Counted from the stretch's first letter, positions 47,110 to 57,071 are shown. The stretch is DNA of 64,000 nucleotides from Streptomyces marispadix (GCF_022524345.1 NZ_JAKWJU010000002.1:4440501-4504500); one strand, 5' to 3'. The notes: generated by a model from the sequence alone, not told the origin. A program made the numbers and translations.

Positions 47110-47166
47110 GTGGTGCCCGCCCTCCTGGGGGCCCTCTCGGGGGTCTTCCCCGGGGGCGGGCGCCAC
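47110..47166 (+). promoter_or_regulatory. Large stem-loop between bldKB-like and bldKC-like genes
   Basis: 12-nt arms (47110-47121 and 47155-47166) pairing with one G-U wobble, with further GC pairing possible inside. It lies 33 nt after the lipoprotein stop and 52 nt before the next gene. Such structures often protect the binding-protein part of an ABC mRNA or partly stop transcription, giving excess binding protein. Confidence 0.6.
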
Positions 47167-47217
47167 GGGCCGTTCCCCCACCCCTGAATCCGCTGCCCAC
47201 GAGAGCTGCGTTCCGTC

Positions 47218-48195
47218 ATGCTTCGTTTCCTCGTCCGCCGGACCCTCGGCGCGATGGTGATCCTGCTGATCATCAGCGCGGTCACCTTCTTCCTCTTCTA
47301 CGCCGTACCGCGAGATCCGGCGATGCTGGCCTGTGGCAAGAACTGCACGCCGGACGCGCTGGAAGTCATCCGCAAGAACATGGGCATCGACGAGCCCATC
47401 CCGATGCAGTACTGGCACTTCATGATCGGCATCGTCGCGGGCCGTGACTTCGCCCAAGGGGCCTGCCCCGCACCGTGCTTCGGCTACTCGTTCGCCAACT
47501 CGGACCCGGTCTGGAACACCATCCTCGACCGCTTCCCGACGACCGTGTCGCTGACCGTGGGAGGCGCGGTCGTCTTCCTGATCATCGGTCTCGGCGCCGG
47601 CATGATCGCGGCCTGGAAGCGCGGCACCCTCGCCGACAAGGTCTTCAGCACCGCCTCGCTGGTGCTCAGCTCGATGCAGATCTACTTCGTGGGCCCCCTG
47701 GTCATGGCACTGCTGGTGTTCAACCTCGGCCTCCTGGACCAGCCCGCGTACGTGCCGCTGACGGAGGACCCGGCCGGCTGGTTCATGGGCCTGCTCATCC
47801 CGTGGATGGTGATCCAGATCATCTTCACGGCCAACTACACGCGTCTCGCCCGCTCTTCGATGATCGAGCAGCTAGCGGAGGACCACGTCCGCACGGCGAG
47901 GGCGAAGGGCATGTCGGGGAAGTTCGTCTTCTTCCGCTACGCCTGGCGCGGCTCGCTCATCCCCATCGTGACGATCTTCGGCGTCGACCTCGGGTCGCTG
48001 CTCGGCGGCGCGATGATCACCGAGTGGACGTTCTCGCTCCCGGGCCTCGGGAAGCTGGCTGTCGAGTCCGTGGAGAACACCGACCTGCCCATGGTGATGG
48101 GCGTGATGCTCTTCTCCGCGACCTTCATCATCCTCTTCAACGTCATCGTGGACGCCGCATACGCATTCATCGACCCGCGCGTGCGGCTGGCCTAG
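47218..48195 (+). CDS. bldKC: BldK-like ABC transporter permease, DppB type
   Basis: A 325-residue permease with six predicted helices and the OppB-type opening (M-L-R-F-L-V-R-R-T-L-G, then V-P-R-D-P). The EAA loop is E-D-H-V-R-T-A-R-A-K-G-M near residue 220. A periplasmic loop carries C-G-K-N-C and later C-P-A-P-C, two close cysteine pairs that may form disulfides. It pairs with the DppC-type first gene although the lipoprotein gene separates them. Confidence 0.88.
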   Translation: MLRFLVRRTLGAMVILLIISAVTFFLFYAVPRDPAMLACGKNCTPDALEVIRKNMGIDEPIPMQYWHFMIGIVAGRDFAQGACPAPCFGYSFANSDPVWNTILDRFPTTVSLTVGGAVVFLIIGLGAGMIAAWKRGTLADKVFSTASLVLSSMQIYFVGPLVMALLVFNLGLLDQPAYVPLTEDPAGWFMGLLIPWMVIQIIFTANYTRLARSSMIEQLAEDHVRTARAKGMSGKFVFFRYAWRGSLIPIVTIFGVDLGSLLGGAMITEWTFSLPGLGKLAVESVENTDLPMVMGVMLFSATFIILFNVIVDAAYAFIDPRVRLA

Positions 48196-48205
48196 GAGTA
48201 CCGCT

Positions 48206-49279
48206 GTGACCACCCTGACCCAGGAAGCGGACGTCCCGGCACCGCGCGACGCGGGCGCCTCCGGCGCGTTCCTCTCCGTACGAGACCTGTACGTGCACTT
48301 CGACACCGAGGGCGGCACCGTCAAGGCCGTCGACGGGCTCTCCTTCGACCTGGAGCGCGGCAGCACCCTCGGCATCGTCGGCGAGTCCGGCTCCGGCAAG
48401 TCGGTGACGAACCTGTCGATCCTCGGGCTGCACAACCCGAAGAAGACCGCCGTCTCCGGTGAAATCCTGCTGGACGGCCAGGAGTTGACCGGCGCACGCG
48501 AGAAGACCCTCGAATCGCTGCGCGGCAACAAGATGGCCATGATCTTCCAGGACCCGCTGACGGCGCTCTCGCCGTACTACACCGTGGGCCGCCAGATCGC
48601 CGAGCCGTACCGCAAGCACATGGGCGCATCCAAGCGCGAGGCGCATCTGCGGGCGGTCGAGATGCTCGACAAGGTCGGCATCCCCAACGCCAAGCTGCGC
48701 GTGGACGACTACCCGCACCAGTTCAGCGGCGGCATGCGGCAGCGCGCCATGATCGCGATGGCGCTGGTGTGCAACCCCGACCTGCTGATCGCGGACGAGC
48801 CGACGACCGCGCTCGACGTGACCGTACAGGCGCAGATCCTCGACCTGCTCAAGGACCTTCAGCAGGAGTTCGGTTCGGCGATCATCTTCATCACCCACGA
48901 CCTGGGTGTGATCGCCAACGTCGCGGACGACATCCTCGTGATGTACGGCGGCCGTGCCGTCGAGCGCGGAAGCGTCGCCGAAGTGCTGCGCGCGCCCCGG
49001 CACCCCTACACCTGGGGACTGTTGAGTTCCATGCCGCGCCTCTCCAGCGACGTCAACGAAGAGCTGGTCCCGATCAAGGGCACACCCCCGAGCCTGCTCG
49101 CGCCGCCTCCTGGCTGCCCGTTCCACCCGCGGTGCAACTACGTGGACGAGGTGGCCGGCGACAAGTCCTGCTCCGCCGACCGGCCCGTGCTGCCGGCCGG
49201 GCGTGGCGCCGCCTGCCATCTGACGGCCGAGCAGAAGAAGACCTTCTTCATCGAGCAGATCAAACCCCGGCTGGGCTAG
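48206..49279 (+). CDS. bldKD: BldK-like ABC transporter ATPase, DppD type
   Basis: A 357-residue ATPase. Walker A is G-E-S-G-S-G-K-S, signature F-S-G-G-M-R-Q-R, Walker [13 protein letters not shown], and the C-terminal cysteine region C-P-F-H-P-R-C-x-Y is present, with a further Cys (K-S-C) after it. GTG 48206 is 10 nt after the permease stop, so translation is probably coupled. It is paralogous to the ATPase at 29039. Confidence 0.9.
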   Translation: MTTLTQEADVPAPRDAGASGAFLSVRDLYVHFDTEGGTVKAVDGLSFDLERGSTLGIVGESGSGKSVTNLSILGLHNPKKTAVSGEILLDGQELTGAREKTLESLRGNKMAMIFQDPLTALSPYYTVGRQIAEPYRKHMGASKREAHLRAVEMLDKVGIPNAKLRVDDYPHQFSGGMRQRAMIAMALVCNPDLLIADEPTTALDVTVQAQILDLLKDLQQEFGSAIIFITHDLGVIANVADDILVMYGGRAVERGSVAEVLRAPRHPYTWGLLSSMPRLSSDVNEELVPIKGTPPSLLAPPPGCPFHPRCNYVDEVAGDKSCSADRPVLPAGRGAACHLTAEQKKTFFIEQIKPRLG

Positions 49280-49293
49280 GGAGAATCACAGCA

Positions 49294-50415
49294 ATGAGCG
49301 AAGAACTCACCCTGACCAAGCCGCAGGACGATGTGCCGGCCTCGGGCGAGCCGCTGCTGACGGTGAACGGCCTGACCAAGCACTTCCCGATCATGGGCGG
49401 TTTCCCGTTCAAGCGGCAGGTGGGCGCGGTCCAGGCAGTCGACGGGATCGACATGACGGTGATGCCGGGCGAGAGCTTCGGCCTCGTCGGCGAGTCCGGC
49501 TGCGGCAAGTCCACTACGGGGCGGCTGCTGACGCGGCTGCTGGAGCCCACACGCGGCACGATCTCCTACCGCGGCCGTGACATCTCCCACGCCAGCCGCA
49601 AGCAACTGGCGCCCGTACGCTCCGAGATCCAGATGATCTTCCAGGACCCGTACTCGTCGCTGAACCCCCGGCAGACGGTCGGCTCCATCATCGGCAACCC
49701 GATGGAGGTCAACGGGATCAACCCGCCCGGCGGCCGGGAGAAGCGCATCCGGGAGATGCTGGAGACCGTCGGCCTCAACCCGGAGCACTACAACCGCTTC
49801 CCGCACGAGTTCTCCGGCGGCCAGCGGCAGCGCATCGGCGTCGCACGGGCGCTCGCGCTGGAGCCCAAGCTGATCGTGGCGGACGAGCCGGTCTCCGCCC
49901 TGGACGTCTCCATCCAGGCGCAGGTCGTCAACCTGCTCCAGCAGGTGCAGCGCGACCTGGGCATCGCGTTCGTCTTCATCGCGCACGACCTGGCGATCGT
50001 GCGGCACTTCTCGCAGCGCCTCGCCGTGATGTACCTGGGGAAGATCGTCGAGGTCGGCGACCGTGAGTCGATCTACCAGCGCCCCCGCCACCCGTACACG
50101 CACGCGCTGCTGTCGGCGGTGCCGGAGGCGAAGCTGGACGAGGGCGAGGAAGACCAGCGCGAGCGCATCCGCCTCGCGGGCGACGTGCCCTCGCCTATCA
50201 ACCCGCCCTCCGGGTGCCGTTTCCGTACGCGCTGCTGGAAGGCGCAGGACAAGTGCGCCACGGAGGAGCCGCCGCTCGTCCAGATCACGGGGAACGCCGC
50301 GGGGCATCTGACCGCGTGCCACTTCCCGGAGGAGGGGTCGACGACCGCACGCGAGCAGGACGTCGTACTCGACTCGGCGCTGAAGGCGATGGAGTCCGGC
50401 GGGGCCGGGGCCTGA
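49294..50415 (+). CDS. bldKE: BldK-like ABC transporter ATPase, DppF type
   Basis: A 373-residue ATPase, last gene of the operon. Walker A G-E-S-G-C-G-K-S, signature F-S-G-G-Q-R-Q-R, Walker [13 protein letters not shown], and C-terminal [15 protein letters not shown] 49294 follows AGGGAGA at 14 nt after the preceding gene. A 16-bp stem-loop 44 nt after the stop ends the operon. Confidence 0.9.
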   Translation: MSEELTLTKPQDDVPASGEPLLTVNGLTKHFPIMGGFPFKRQVGAVQAVDGIDMTVMPGESFGLVGESGCGKSTTGRLLTRLLEPTRGTISYRGRDISHASRKQLAPVRSEIQMIFQDPYSSLNPRQTVGSIIGNPMEVNGINPPGGREKRIREMLETVGLNPEHYNRFPHEFSGGQRQRIGVARALALEPKLIVADEPVSALDVSIQAQVVNLLQQVQRDLGIAFVFIAHDLAIVRHFSQRLAVMYLGKIVEVGDRESIYQRPRHPYTHALLSAVPEAKLDEGEEDQRERIRLAGDVPSPINPPSGCRFRTRCWKAQDKCATEEPPLVQITGNAAGHLTACHFPEEGSTTAREQDVVLDSALKAMESGGAGA

Positions 50416-50458
50416 GAGGGCCGGCCCGGTCCTGAGAGGCCGCTGACGCAAGGCTCAC

Positions 50459-50495
50459 GTGGGCGCCGCCGCGATCGGTTCGCGGCGGCGCCCAC
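50459..50495. terminator. 16-bp stem-loop terminator
   Basis: Perfect 16-bp arms (50459-50474, 50480-50495) with a 5-nt loop, between the convergent bldKE-like and S9 peptidase genes. It can serve both transcripts. Confidence 0.88.
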
Positions 50496-50560
50496 GCGTG
50501 TGTCCGGCGGTACGTGCGGTGCGCGTGCCGTGCGGCACGCCGTGCGCGGGCAGGTCCGGC

Positions 50561-52819
50561 TCAGGCCACGCCCAACGTCCGCTTGAAGAACGCCACTTGA
50601 AGCAGGAGCAGATTCTCCGCGATCTGCTCCTGCGGCGTCATGTGCGTGACGCCGGACAGCGGCAGCATCTCGTGCGGACGTCCGGCCGCGAGCAGCGCCG
50701 AGGAGAGCCGCAGCGTGTGCGCGGCGGCCACGTTGTCGTCGGCGAGCCCGTGGATCAGCATCAGCGGACGGTGCCGGTGATCCGCCCCGGACAGGCCCTC
50801 GTCGGTGACCACGGACGAGCGCGCGTACACCTCCGGGTCCTCTTCGGGCGTGCCGCAGTAGCGCTCCGTGTAGTGCGTGTCGTACAGCCGCCAGTCGGTG
50901 ACGGGGGCGCCCGCGACCGCCGAGTGGAAGACGTCCGGGCGGCGCAGCACGGCCAGCGCCGCGAGGTAACCGCCGTACGACCAGCCGCGGATGCCCACCC
51001 GCGTCAGATCCAGCGGATGGTCCTCGGCGAGCGAGAGCAGCGCCTCGACCTGGTCGTCGAGCGTGACGTCGGCGATCTGCCGGGAGACCGCCTTCTCCCA
51101 CGCGGGCGAACGACCCGGCGTGCCACGGCCGTCGGCCACGATCACCGCGAACCCCTGGTCGGCGAACCACTGCGAGGTCAGCCAGGCGTTGTGCGCCGCG
51201 ACGACGCGCTGTCCGTGCGGACCGCCGTAGGGGTCCATGAGTACGGGCAGCGGGCCGTCGCCCTCGCGATAGCCGGTGGGCAGCACCAGGCCCGCCGGGA
51301 TGCGCCGCTCCCCGGTGCGCAGCAGCCGTGGCGACGTCGACAGCAGCGGCGTCTCGGCGTGCGACGGTACGGCGTCCAGGGGCTTCAGCGGCAGCGCACC
51401 GTCCTGGCCGTCCTGGCCGCCAACGCGCAGCACGGCGGCACGCGAACCGGGCCGCGACAGCGACGCGGTGACCAGCACGAGGGTGTCGCCGCCGCGCACC
51501 GCGGACGCCACGTGAGGCTGCCCGGCGGCTCCCGCGCCGGGCTCTTCGCCGCCGTCCGGGTCCGTCAGGCGCTCCACGCCCGCGCAGGAGCCGTCGCCTG
51601 CGAAGCGCGCGAAGTAGACGCCGACGTCGCCGACTTGAGCGCTCCCGCCCTCGGCGGGCTCTCCCTGGCCGTGCTCGCCGCCCGCCCCCGCGGAGGCGGA
51701 GAAGAGCACACCGTCCTCCCCGACGTCGAGTACCGCACGTACATGTGACGAATCGTCGGTGAAGGCGCTGCCGTCCACCGTCAGCACCCGCGCCCCGGAC
51801 GAGTCGTCGATCCGCACCAGCCGCCCGTCATGCGTCCATGCGGGCACTCCGGCGAACAACTCCAGCCAGTCCGGGTCCTGTTCGCCGTGGAGCGTGCTGG
51901 TGGCGCCCGTGCCGGTGTCCACGCCGAGGTGGAGCTGCGTGCGCTGGTCCCGCGCCTGTACGAGCAGCAGCGGCGGGCCGCCCGCCGACCAGTGGACGCG
52001 TGCGAGATACGGGAAGCGCTCGCGGTCCCATCGGACCTCCAGTCGCTCCGCGCCGCCGTCGCCCTGCGTGTCCAGCGGACCGAGCAGATGGAGCGTGACG
52101 TCGGCGTTGGGCGTTCCCGCCGCCGGATAGGCGACCTCGGACGGCTCCCGGTCCGGATGCGCCGGGTCGGCGATCCACCAGCGCGTCACGGGGGAGTCGT
52201 CGGCGCGTGCGACCAGCAGCCGCCGGCTGTCCGGCGCCCACCAGAAGCCGCGCCCGCGGTCCATTTCCTCGGCGGCGATGAATTCGGCCAGACCGTAGGT
52301 GATCCGGTCGTTCTCGGGGACGGCCACCGCACGGTCGCCGGTGCCGTCCGTACGTACGACACGGAGGGCGCCGCCCGACACATAGGCGATGTGTGTGCCG
52401 TCCGGGGAGAGGCGCGGGTCCACGACGGGCGTGGGAACGCGCAGCTCGCGGCACTCGCCGCCGGGCGTCAGGCCGGCTGCGAAAAGACGCCCCGACAGGG
52501 CGAACACGGCCTGTGCGACCGCGATGTCAGTGGCATATCCGACGATTCCGGCCGAACCCTCGCGGCTGCGTTCCCGCCTCGCGCGCTCTTCCGCGGACAG
52601 CTCCTCGGCCGCGCCGCCGAGGAGGCTCGCGGGATCGGCGGCGACGTACTCGTGCCCGGTGGAGGGCTCGCGTACCCACAGGAGATTCGCCCGGTCAGTG
52701 CCCTTGCGGGAGCGGAGGAAGACGACGCGGGAGCCGTCGGGAGCGACGGTGAACGCGCGTGGGGCGCCCAGGGTGAAGCGCTGGGTGCGGGCGTACTGAC
52801 GGGGAAAGGTAGTGGCCAT
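50561..52819 (-). CDS. S9 family prolyl oligopeptidase-like peptidase
   Basis: A 752-residue serine peptidase of the DPP4/acylaminoacyl peptidase type: an N-terminal beta-propeller (about 1-500) over an alpha/beta hydrolase domain. The catalytic triad is visible: Ser614 in G-W-S-Y-G-G-Y, Asp694 in G-L-A-D-D-N, His726 in V-T-H-M. A-A-E-E-M and D-R-G near residue 185 resemble the Glu pair that binds the substrate N-terminus in DPP4. No signal peptide is seen from ATG 52819, so it should act in the cytoplasm, where it could trim peptides imported by the adjacent transporter. That link is inference. Confidence 0.92.
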   Translation of the reverse strand: MATTFPRQYARTQRFTLGAPRAFTVAPDGSRVVFLRSRKGTDRANLLWVREPSTGHEYVAADPASLLGGAAEELSAEERARRERSREGSAGIVGYATDIAVAQAVFALSGRLFAAGLTPGGECRELRVPTPVVDPRLSPDGTHIAYVSGGALRVVRTDGTGDRAVAVPENDRITYGLAEFIAAEEMDRGRGFWWAPDSRRLLVARADDSPVTRWWIADPAHPDREPSEVAYPAAGTPNADVTLHLLGPLDTQGDGGAERLEVRWDRERFPYLARVHWSAGGPPLLLVQARDQRTQLHLGVDTGTGATSTLHGEQDPDWLELFAGVPAWTHDGRLVRIDDSSGARVLTVDGSAFTDDSSHVRAVLDVGEDGVLFSASAGAGGEHGQGEPAEGGSAQVGDVGVYFARFAGDGSCAGVERLTDPDGGEEPGAGAAGQPHVASAVRGGDTLVLVTASLSRPGSRAAVLRVGGQDGQDGALPLKPLDAVPSHAETPLLSTSPRLLRTGERRIPAGLVLPTGYREGDGPLPVLMDPYGGPHGQRVVAAHNAWLTSQWFADQGFAVIVADGRGTPGRSPAWEKAVSRQIADVTLDDQVEALLSLAEDHPLDLTRVGIRGWSYGGYLAALAVLRRPDVFHSAVAGAPVTDWRLYDTHYTERYCGTPEEDPEVYARSSVVTDEGLSGADHRHRPLMLIHGLADDNVAAAHTLRLSSALLAAGRPHEMLPLSGVTHMTPQEQIAENLLLLQVAFFKRTLGVA

Positions 52820-53039
52820 GGGCCAGAGCGTAGAGCCTGGCGGGCGCGAGCCGGGGTGGCCGGATTCGAATATGCGCCCCTCCTCTGCACCCGTGCACCC
52901 GGCCAATGCCATCTGACGGATAGTTATGATCCATTGCGCGACGCGGGAGCCGGGTATGAAGCCGGGGGCCCGCTCGTGTCATGGGCTCATGCTGTCCGGA
53001 TTCCGTCGCCCGACCGCGCGTACTTGGAGGTGAACCGCC

Positions 53040-53234
53040 GTGGCACTCTCGATTTCGGCGGTCGTGCTGCTGCTGATCATCGTCCTGCTGCTCGTCAAGA
53101 AGGCCGGGCTGAAGGCCGGGCACGCGGTGGTGTGCGTGCTGCTGGGCTTCTATCTGGCGGGCTCGTCGATCGCACCCACGATCAACGAGCTGACTACGAA
53201 CGTGGCGGGCATGCTCGGGGACATCAAGTTCTGA
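53040..53234 (+). CDS. Small membrane protein upstream of mshB
   Basis: A 64-residue protein with one strong membrane helix at residues 4-20, a basic K-K-A-G-L-K turn, and a second, weaker hydrophobic stretch at 27-45. GTG 53040 follows GGAGGTGA at good distance. Similar small proteins precede mshB in other Streptomyces as far as I recall; the function is unknown. A TATGAT -10-like box at 52925-52930 lies in the AT-richer DNA upstream. Confidence 0.8.
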   Translation: MALSISAVVLLLIIVLLLVKKAGLKAGHAVVCVLLGFYLAGSSIAPTINELTTNVAGMLGDIKF

Positions 53235-53265
53235 GCTGTTCGAGAGGGGCCGTAGGGTCAGGGGC

Positions 53266-54204
53266 ATGAGCGCAGCTCCTGACCGCCGTCTACTGCTGGT
53301 GCACGCGCACCCCGACGACGAGTCGATCAACAACGGTGCCACCATGGCCAGATACGCCGCCGAAGGTGTACAGGTCACGCTCGTCACATGCACCCTCGGC
53401 GAGGAGGGCGAGGTCATCCCCGCCGAGCTGGCGCATCTCGCGCCAGAGGTGCCGCAGCCGGGGGCTCCCGCTCCGGAGCCCCCGGCCGCCGACGACGGCA
53501 TCACCCCCCTCGCACGCCACCGCATGAGCGAACTCGCCCACGCCATGCGTGAGTTGGGCGTCACCGACCACCGCCTCCTCGGCGGCCCCGGTCGCTACCG
53601 CGACTCCGGGATGATGGGTCTGTCCACCAACTCGCGCCCCGGGTCCTTCTGGCAGGCACCCCTCGACGAGGCGGCGCTCCATCTGGTCCGTGTCGTCCGC
53701 GAGGTGCGTCCACAGGTGATGGTCACCTACGACCCCGACGGCGGCTACGGTCACCCCGACCACATCAAGGCCCACCGCGTGGCGATGCGCGCCGCCGAAC
53801 TCTCCGCGGACGCGGACTTCGCACCCGAGGCGGGCGAGCCGCACCGGCCGGCCCGGGTGTACTGGAACTGCGTGCCCCGGCCCGTCGTCGAGGAGGGCTT
53901 CGCCCGGCTGCGGTCGCAGTCGCCCTCTCCTTACGAGGTATACGCCGAACCCGAGGACGTACCGGGGCTGTTGGAGGACGGCGTCCCGCCCGACGTCGCC
54001 GTCGACGGGCGTGCCTACGCCGAGGCCAAGGCGGCCGCCATGAGCGCGCACGCCACCCAGATCACCGTCCACGGGGGCGGCTTCGCACTCTCCAACGGGC
54101 TTGGCCAGCCACTGATCAGCACCGAGTACTACCGCCTCGCTCGGCCCCAGGGGGAGCGATCCGGCGGCCCCGCAACGGACTTGTTCGACGGAGTGGACGC
54201 ATGA
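53266..54204 (+). CDS. mshB: Mycothiol biosynthesis deacetylase MshB
   Basis: A 312-residue zinc deacetylase that removes acetate from GlcNAc-inositol to give GlcN-Ins in mycothiol synthesis. Zinc and catalytic residues are in H-A-H-P-D-D-E-S (residues about 11-18) and H-P-D-H-I-K-A-H near 160. An insert rich in Pro/Ala lies near 65-80, as in actinomycete relatives. ATG 53266; its stop overlaps the next gene start (ATGA), so the two are co-translated. Confidence 0.96.
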   Translation: MSAAPDRRLLLVHAHPDDESINNGATMARYAAEGVQVTLVTCTLGEEGEVIPAELAHLAPEVPQPGAPAPEPPAADDGITPLARHRMSELAHAMRELGVTDHRLLGGPGRYRDSGMMGLSTNSRPGSFWQAPLDEAALHLVRVVREVRPQVMVTYDPDGGYGHPDHIKAHRVAMRAAELSADADFAPEAGEPHRPARVYWNCVPRPVVEEGFARLRSQSPSPYEVYAEPEDVPGLLEDGVPPDVAVDGRAYAEAKAAAMSAHATQITVHGGGFALSNGLGQPLISTEYYRLARPQGERSGGPATDLFDGVDA

Positions 54205-54746
54205 GCGGCGAAGACGGCAGGGGAGAGGACGGCAAGCGGCAAGGGGGCGGCGGGCAGTCGGACGGCGCGCCTTCGGACGGGGCTCGTTCGGACGGTGCGC
54301 GTTCGGCAGGTGCGCCCGCGAACCGTGAACAGGGCGGCGGGCAGCGGCAGCTCACGCCGGAGTGGCCCACACGCGTGCCCGCCTCCCGCACCGCACGCCT
54401 GGCCGTCTATCTGCTGCTGCTCGCGCTCGGAGTCGTCACGGCGGCGGCGGGCGCGCTCGTGCAGAGCGGCTGGTTCCCGGGCGGACTGGTGCTCGCGCTG
54501 GCCGGTGCGGTCGGGCTCTTCTGGGGCGGTGCGAAGTTGTGCCGTACGCGGGTCGGGGCGGCGGCCCCAGGCGTCGGCTGGGTCGTCACGGTGTTCGCGC
54601 TGACGTCTCCGCGCCCGGAGGGCGACTTCGTCTTCGGGGCGGGCATCGGTTCGTATGTGTTTCTACTCGGCGGGGTGCTCGCCGCTGTGATGTGTGCCAC
54701 CATCGCGCTGCCGGCACCGCCAGTGCCTGGGCCCAAGTACCGCTGA
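54201..54746 (+). CDS. DUF6113 membrane protein
   Basis: A 181-residue membrane protein. A hydrophilic N-terminus of about 60 residues with D-G-A repeats (S-D-G-A-x-S-D-G-A) precedes four helices ([10 protein letters not shown] to [11 protein letters not shown]). It matches the DUF6113 family linked to mshB in Streptomyces. The start codon overlaps the mshB stop. No function is known; the tight coupling suggests a link to mycothiol or to membrane redox control, but the sequence does not show it. Confidence 0.8.
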   Translation: MSGEDGRGEDGKRQGGGGQSDGAPSDGARSDGARSAGAPANREQGGGQRQLTPEWPTRVPASRTARLAVYLLLLALGVVTAAAGALVQSGWFPGGLVLALAGAVGLFWGGAKLCRTRVGAAAPGVGWVVTVFALTSPRPEGDFVFGAGIGSYVFLLGGVLAAVMCATIALPAPPVPGPKYR

Positions 54747-54875
54747 TGAGGCCGCTGTCCAGGGGATTGAGAGGGAGAGGGTCCCGCGGCGGCGACCCCA
54801 AGTAAGCTGGTGCGCGCCGGCGAGCCGTCCTGGGCCTTGCATGATGGGCGGCGAACCCAACCGGGAGTACCTGCT

Positions 54876-57071
54876 TTGAGTCGTGAAACTGACCGTTCGT
54901 CCTCCGGGCCACAGGGCCACGGCGGTCCGTCGTACCCGCCGGGTACGGGGCCGTACGGCCCCGGCGCCGCCGGGGACTCCGCCGACCCGGAAGAGACGGC
55001 GGCCTCGGACGCGCAGCGGCCCGAAGACCGCAAGACGGAGACGACGCTGACGACCCGCATCCGGATCAACATCCCCGGATCGCGGCCGATTCCGCCCGTC
55101 GTGATGCGTACGCCCGTGAGCGAGGCCGACACCGACGGCGGCAAGAGCGACGCCGCGGGCGGCACCGGGAAGAAGGGCGCCCCGCAGTCCGACGTCGCAC
55201 ATCCGCTGCGCGCTCCCGGAGACGGGGTCTCGGGCACCGGGCCCTCGTCGGTGCCGGGCGGTGGCGCGGGAGCAGCCGGTGCGCCCGGAGCGGGCTCCTC
55301 CGGGGGGTCACGTACGTCCGAGGAGTCGTCCGGCGGCGGCGAGTTCAAGCAGAAGACCAGCGACTGGTTCGCGCCCCGCAAGGCGAAGCCCGGCTCGGGC
55401 GCGGGCCCCTCTTCCGGTACGGGAGCGGGTTCCGCGACGGCCTCGGGCGCGGGAGCCGGTGCGAGCGCGCCTCCCCGGCCCGGCGGCCCGGCGGGCGCGG
55501 GCACACCGCCCGGCGCGGCGGAGTCCCCTTACGGCAGCAGCGATCCGTACGGCGTCCAGAACCCCTACGGCGCGGGCGACCCGTACGGTTCGTCCGATCC
55601 GTACGAGACGGGCTCCTACTCGCTGCCCCGCACGGACACACCGCCCGGCGGCACACCGGCCCCTGCACCCGGCGAACTGCCCGGCCACGGCGGCCAGGGC
55701 ACACAGAGCGGCCCGACGACGGGACCCGTCAGCGGTGACATGCCGCTGCCCCCGCCGCCCGCCGAGAGCGGGGCGCCCCCGGAGTCCCCGGCGAGCTCCA
55801 CTCTCGGACTGGGCATCGGACGCGCCCCGTTCGCCCCTGGCGGCGCGGGCGAGGAGATGCTCGCCCGCGAGCAGGAGGGCACCGGCGGCAAGGACGGTCT
55901 GCCCGCCTACCCGGGCTCGTCGTCTTCGCCGGGCTCGCCGGGCGGCGGCGAAGGCACCGCCGTGGCGGACGAGCCGGAGGGCGAACGCATCGTCAGCGAC
56001 ACCCTCATGAGCAGGGCCCCGCGCCTTGCCGAGGAAGAGCTGGCGGGCACCTCGGGCTCGCCGTTCGAGCGCGTATCCACGAGGCCGTCGGCCGTACGTG
56101 CCGACGAGTCCTCCGGAGGCGGCCGTTCGAAGCTGGTGCTCGTGGGGGCCGCGGTCCTCGGGGTGGTCGGCATCGCCTATGGCGCGGGTCTGCTGCTCGA
56201 CCACGCGGACGTTCCGAACGGCACGACGGTGCTGGGCGTCGAGATCGGCGGCATGAGCAGGCACGAGGCGGTCAACAAGCTGGACGCGGCCTTCGGCGAC
56301 CGTACGACCCAGGCGTTCACCGTCGTCGCCGGGGACCAGCGGGCCAAGCTCAAGCCGAGCGTCGCGGGCCTGACCCTGGACACCGAGGCCACCGTGCGCA
56401 GCGCAGCCGGCCGTGACTACAACCCGGTCTCCGTCATCGGCTCGCTCTTCGGTGCCGAACGTGACGCGGAGCCCGCGCTCAAGGTCGACAAGGAGAAGAT
56501 GGCCTCGGCGCTCAGGCAGGTCTCCAAGCAGACCGGCGTCGGAGGCGCGCCCAAGGACGGAATGGTCAAGTTCGTGGGCGGCAAGGCCGTCGGAGTACCG
56601 GGCAAGCCGCACAAGGGAATCGACACGGGCAAGGCGAGCGACGAACTGGAGAACGCCTACCGCACCCGCGCGGCCACCGGTAACAACAGCCCCGTCGAAC
56701 TGCCCGTTTCCGTGCAGCAGCCGCAGGTCGGCAAGAAGGAAATCCAAAGGGCCATCCGGGACTTCGGCAAGCCCGCCATGTCCGGACTTGTGACGATCAA
56801 GGCGGGCGACGCCTCGATCCAGTTCAGCCCGGAGAAGTCGCTGCCGAAGTTCCTGTCCATGAAGCCGGTCAACGGCACGCTGGTCGACACATACGACCTG
56901 CCGGTGCTCAAGCAGCTCTACGGGACGACCTTCGCCGGGGTGAAGATCACGCGCGGCGACGGCAGCAAGTCGCCCGTCACGCCGCAGGACGTCGCGGGGG
57001 CGCTCCGTCTGGCGCTCAAGGAGACGAACCCGGCCAAGCGCGTACAGGAGATTCCGCTCAATCCGCAGTGA
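54876..57071 (+). CDS. Membrane-anchored protein with peptidoglycan-binding-like domains
   Basis: A 731-residue protein with three parts. Residues 1-415 are disordered, rich in Gly, Ser, Pro and Ala (with Y-G-x-x-x-P-Y-G repeats near 220-245) and should be cytoplasmic. One membrane helix lies near 418-440. The outer part (440-731) resembles two copies of the YoaR-like domain found before VanW or L,D-transpeptidase domains (V-L-G-V-E-I-G-G-M-S-R-H-E-A), but no catalytic domain follows. TTG 54876, after GGGAG, is preferred because S-R-E-T-D is the family opening; the long upstream frame is not conserved-looking. The gene stands alone. Confidence 0.8.
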   Translation: MSRETDRSSSGPQGHGGPSYPPGTGPYGPGAAGDSADPEETAASDAQRPEDRKTETTLTTRIRINIPGSRPIPPVVMRTPVSEADTDGGKSDAAGGTGKKGAPQSDVAHPLRAPGDGVSGTGPSSVPGGGAGAAGAPGAGSSGGSRTSEESSGGGEFKQKTSDWFAPRKAKPGSGAGPSSGTGAGSATASGAGAGASAPPRPGGPAGAGTPPGAAESPYGSSDPYGVQNPYGAGDPYGSSDPYETGSYSLPRTDTPPGGTPAPAPGELPGHGGQGTQSGPTTGPVSGDMPLPPPPAESGAPPESPASSTLGLGIGRAPFAPGGAGEEMLAREQEGTGGKDGLPAYPGSSSSPGSPGGGEGTAVADEPEGERIVSDTLMSRAPRLAEEELAGTSGSPFERVSTRPSAVRADESSGGGRSKLVLVGAAVLGVVGIAYGAGLLLDHADVPNGTTVLGVEIGGMSRHEAVNKLDAAFGDRTTQAFTVVAGDQRAKLKPSVAGLTLDTEATVRSAAGRDYNPVSVIGSLFGAERDAEPALKVDKEKMASALRQVSKQTGVGGAPKDGMVKFVGGKAVGVPGKPHKGIDTGKASDELENAYRTRAATGNNSPVELPVSVQQPQVGKKEIQRAIRDFGKPAMSGLVTIKAGDASIQFSPEKSLPKFLSMKPVNGTLVDTYDLPVLKQLYGTTFAGVKITRGDGSKSPVTPQDVAGALRLALKETNPAKRVQEIPLNPQ

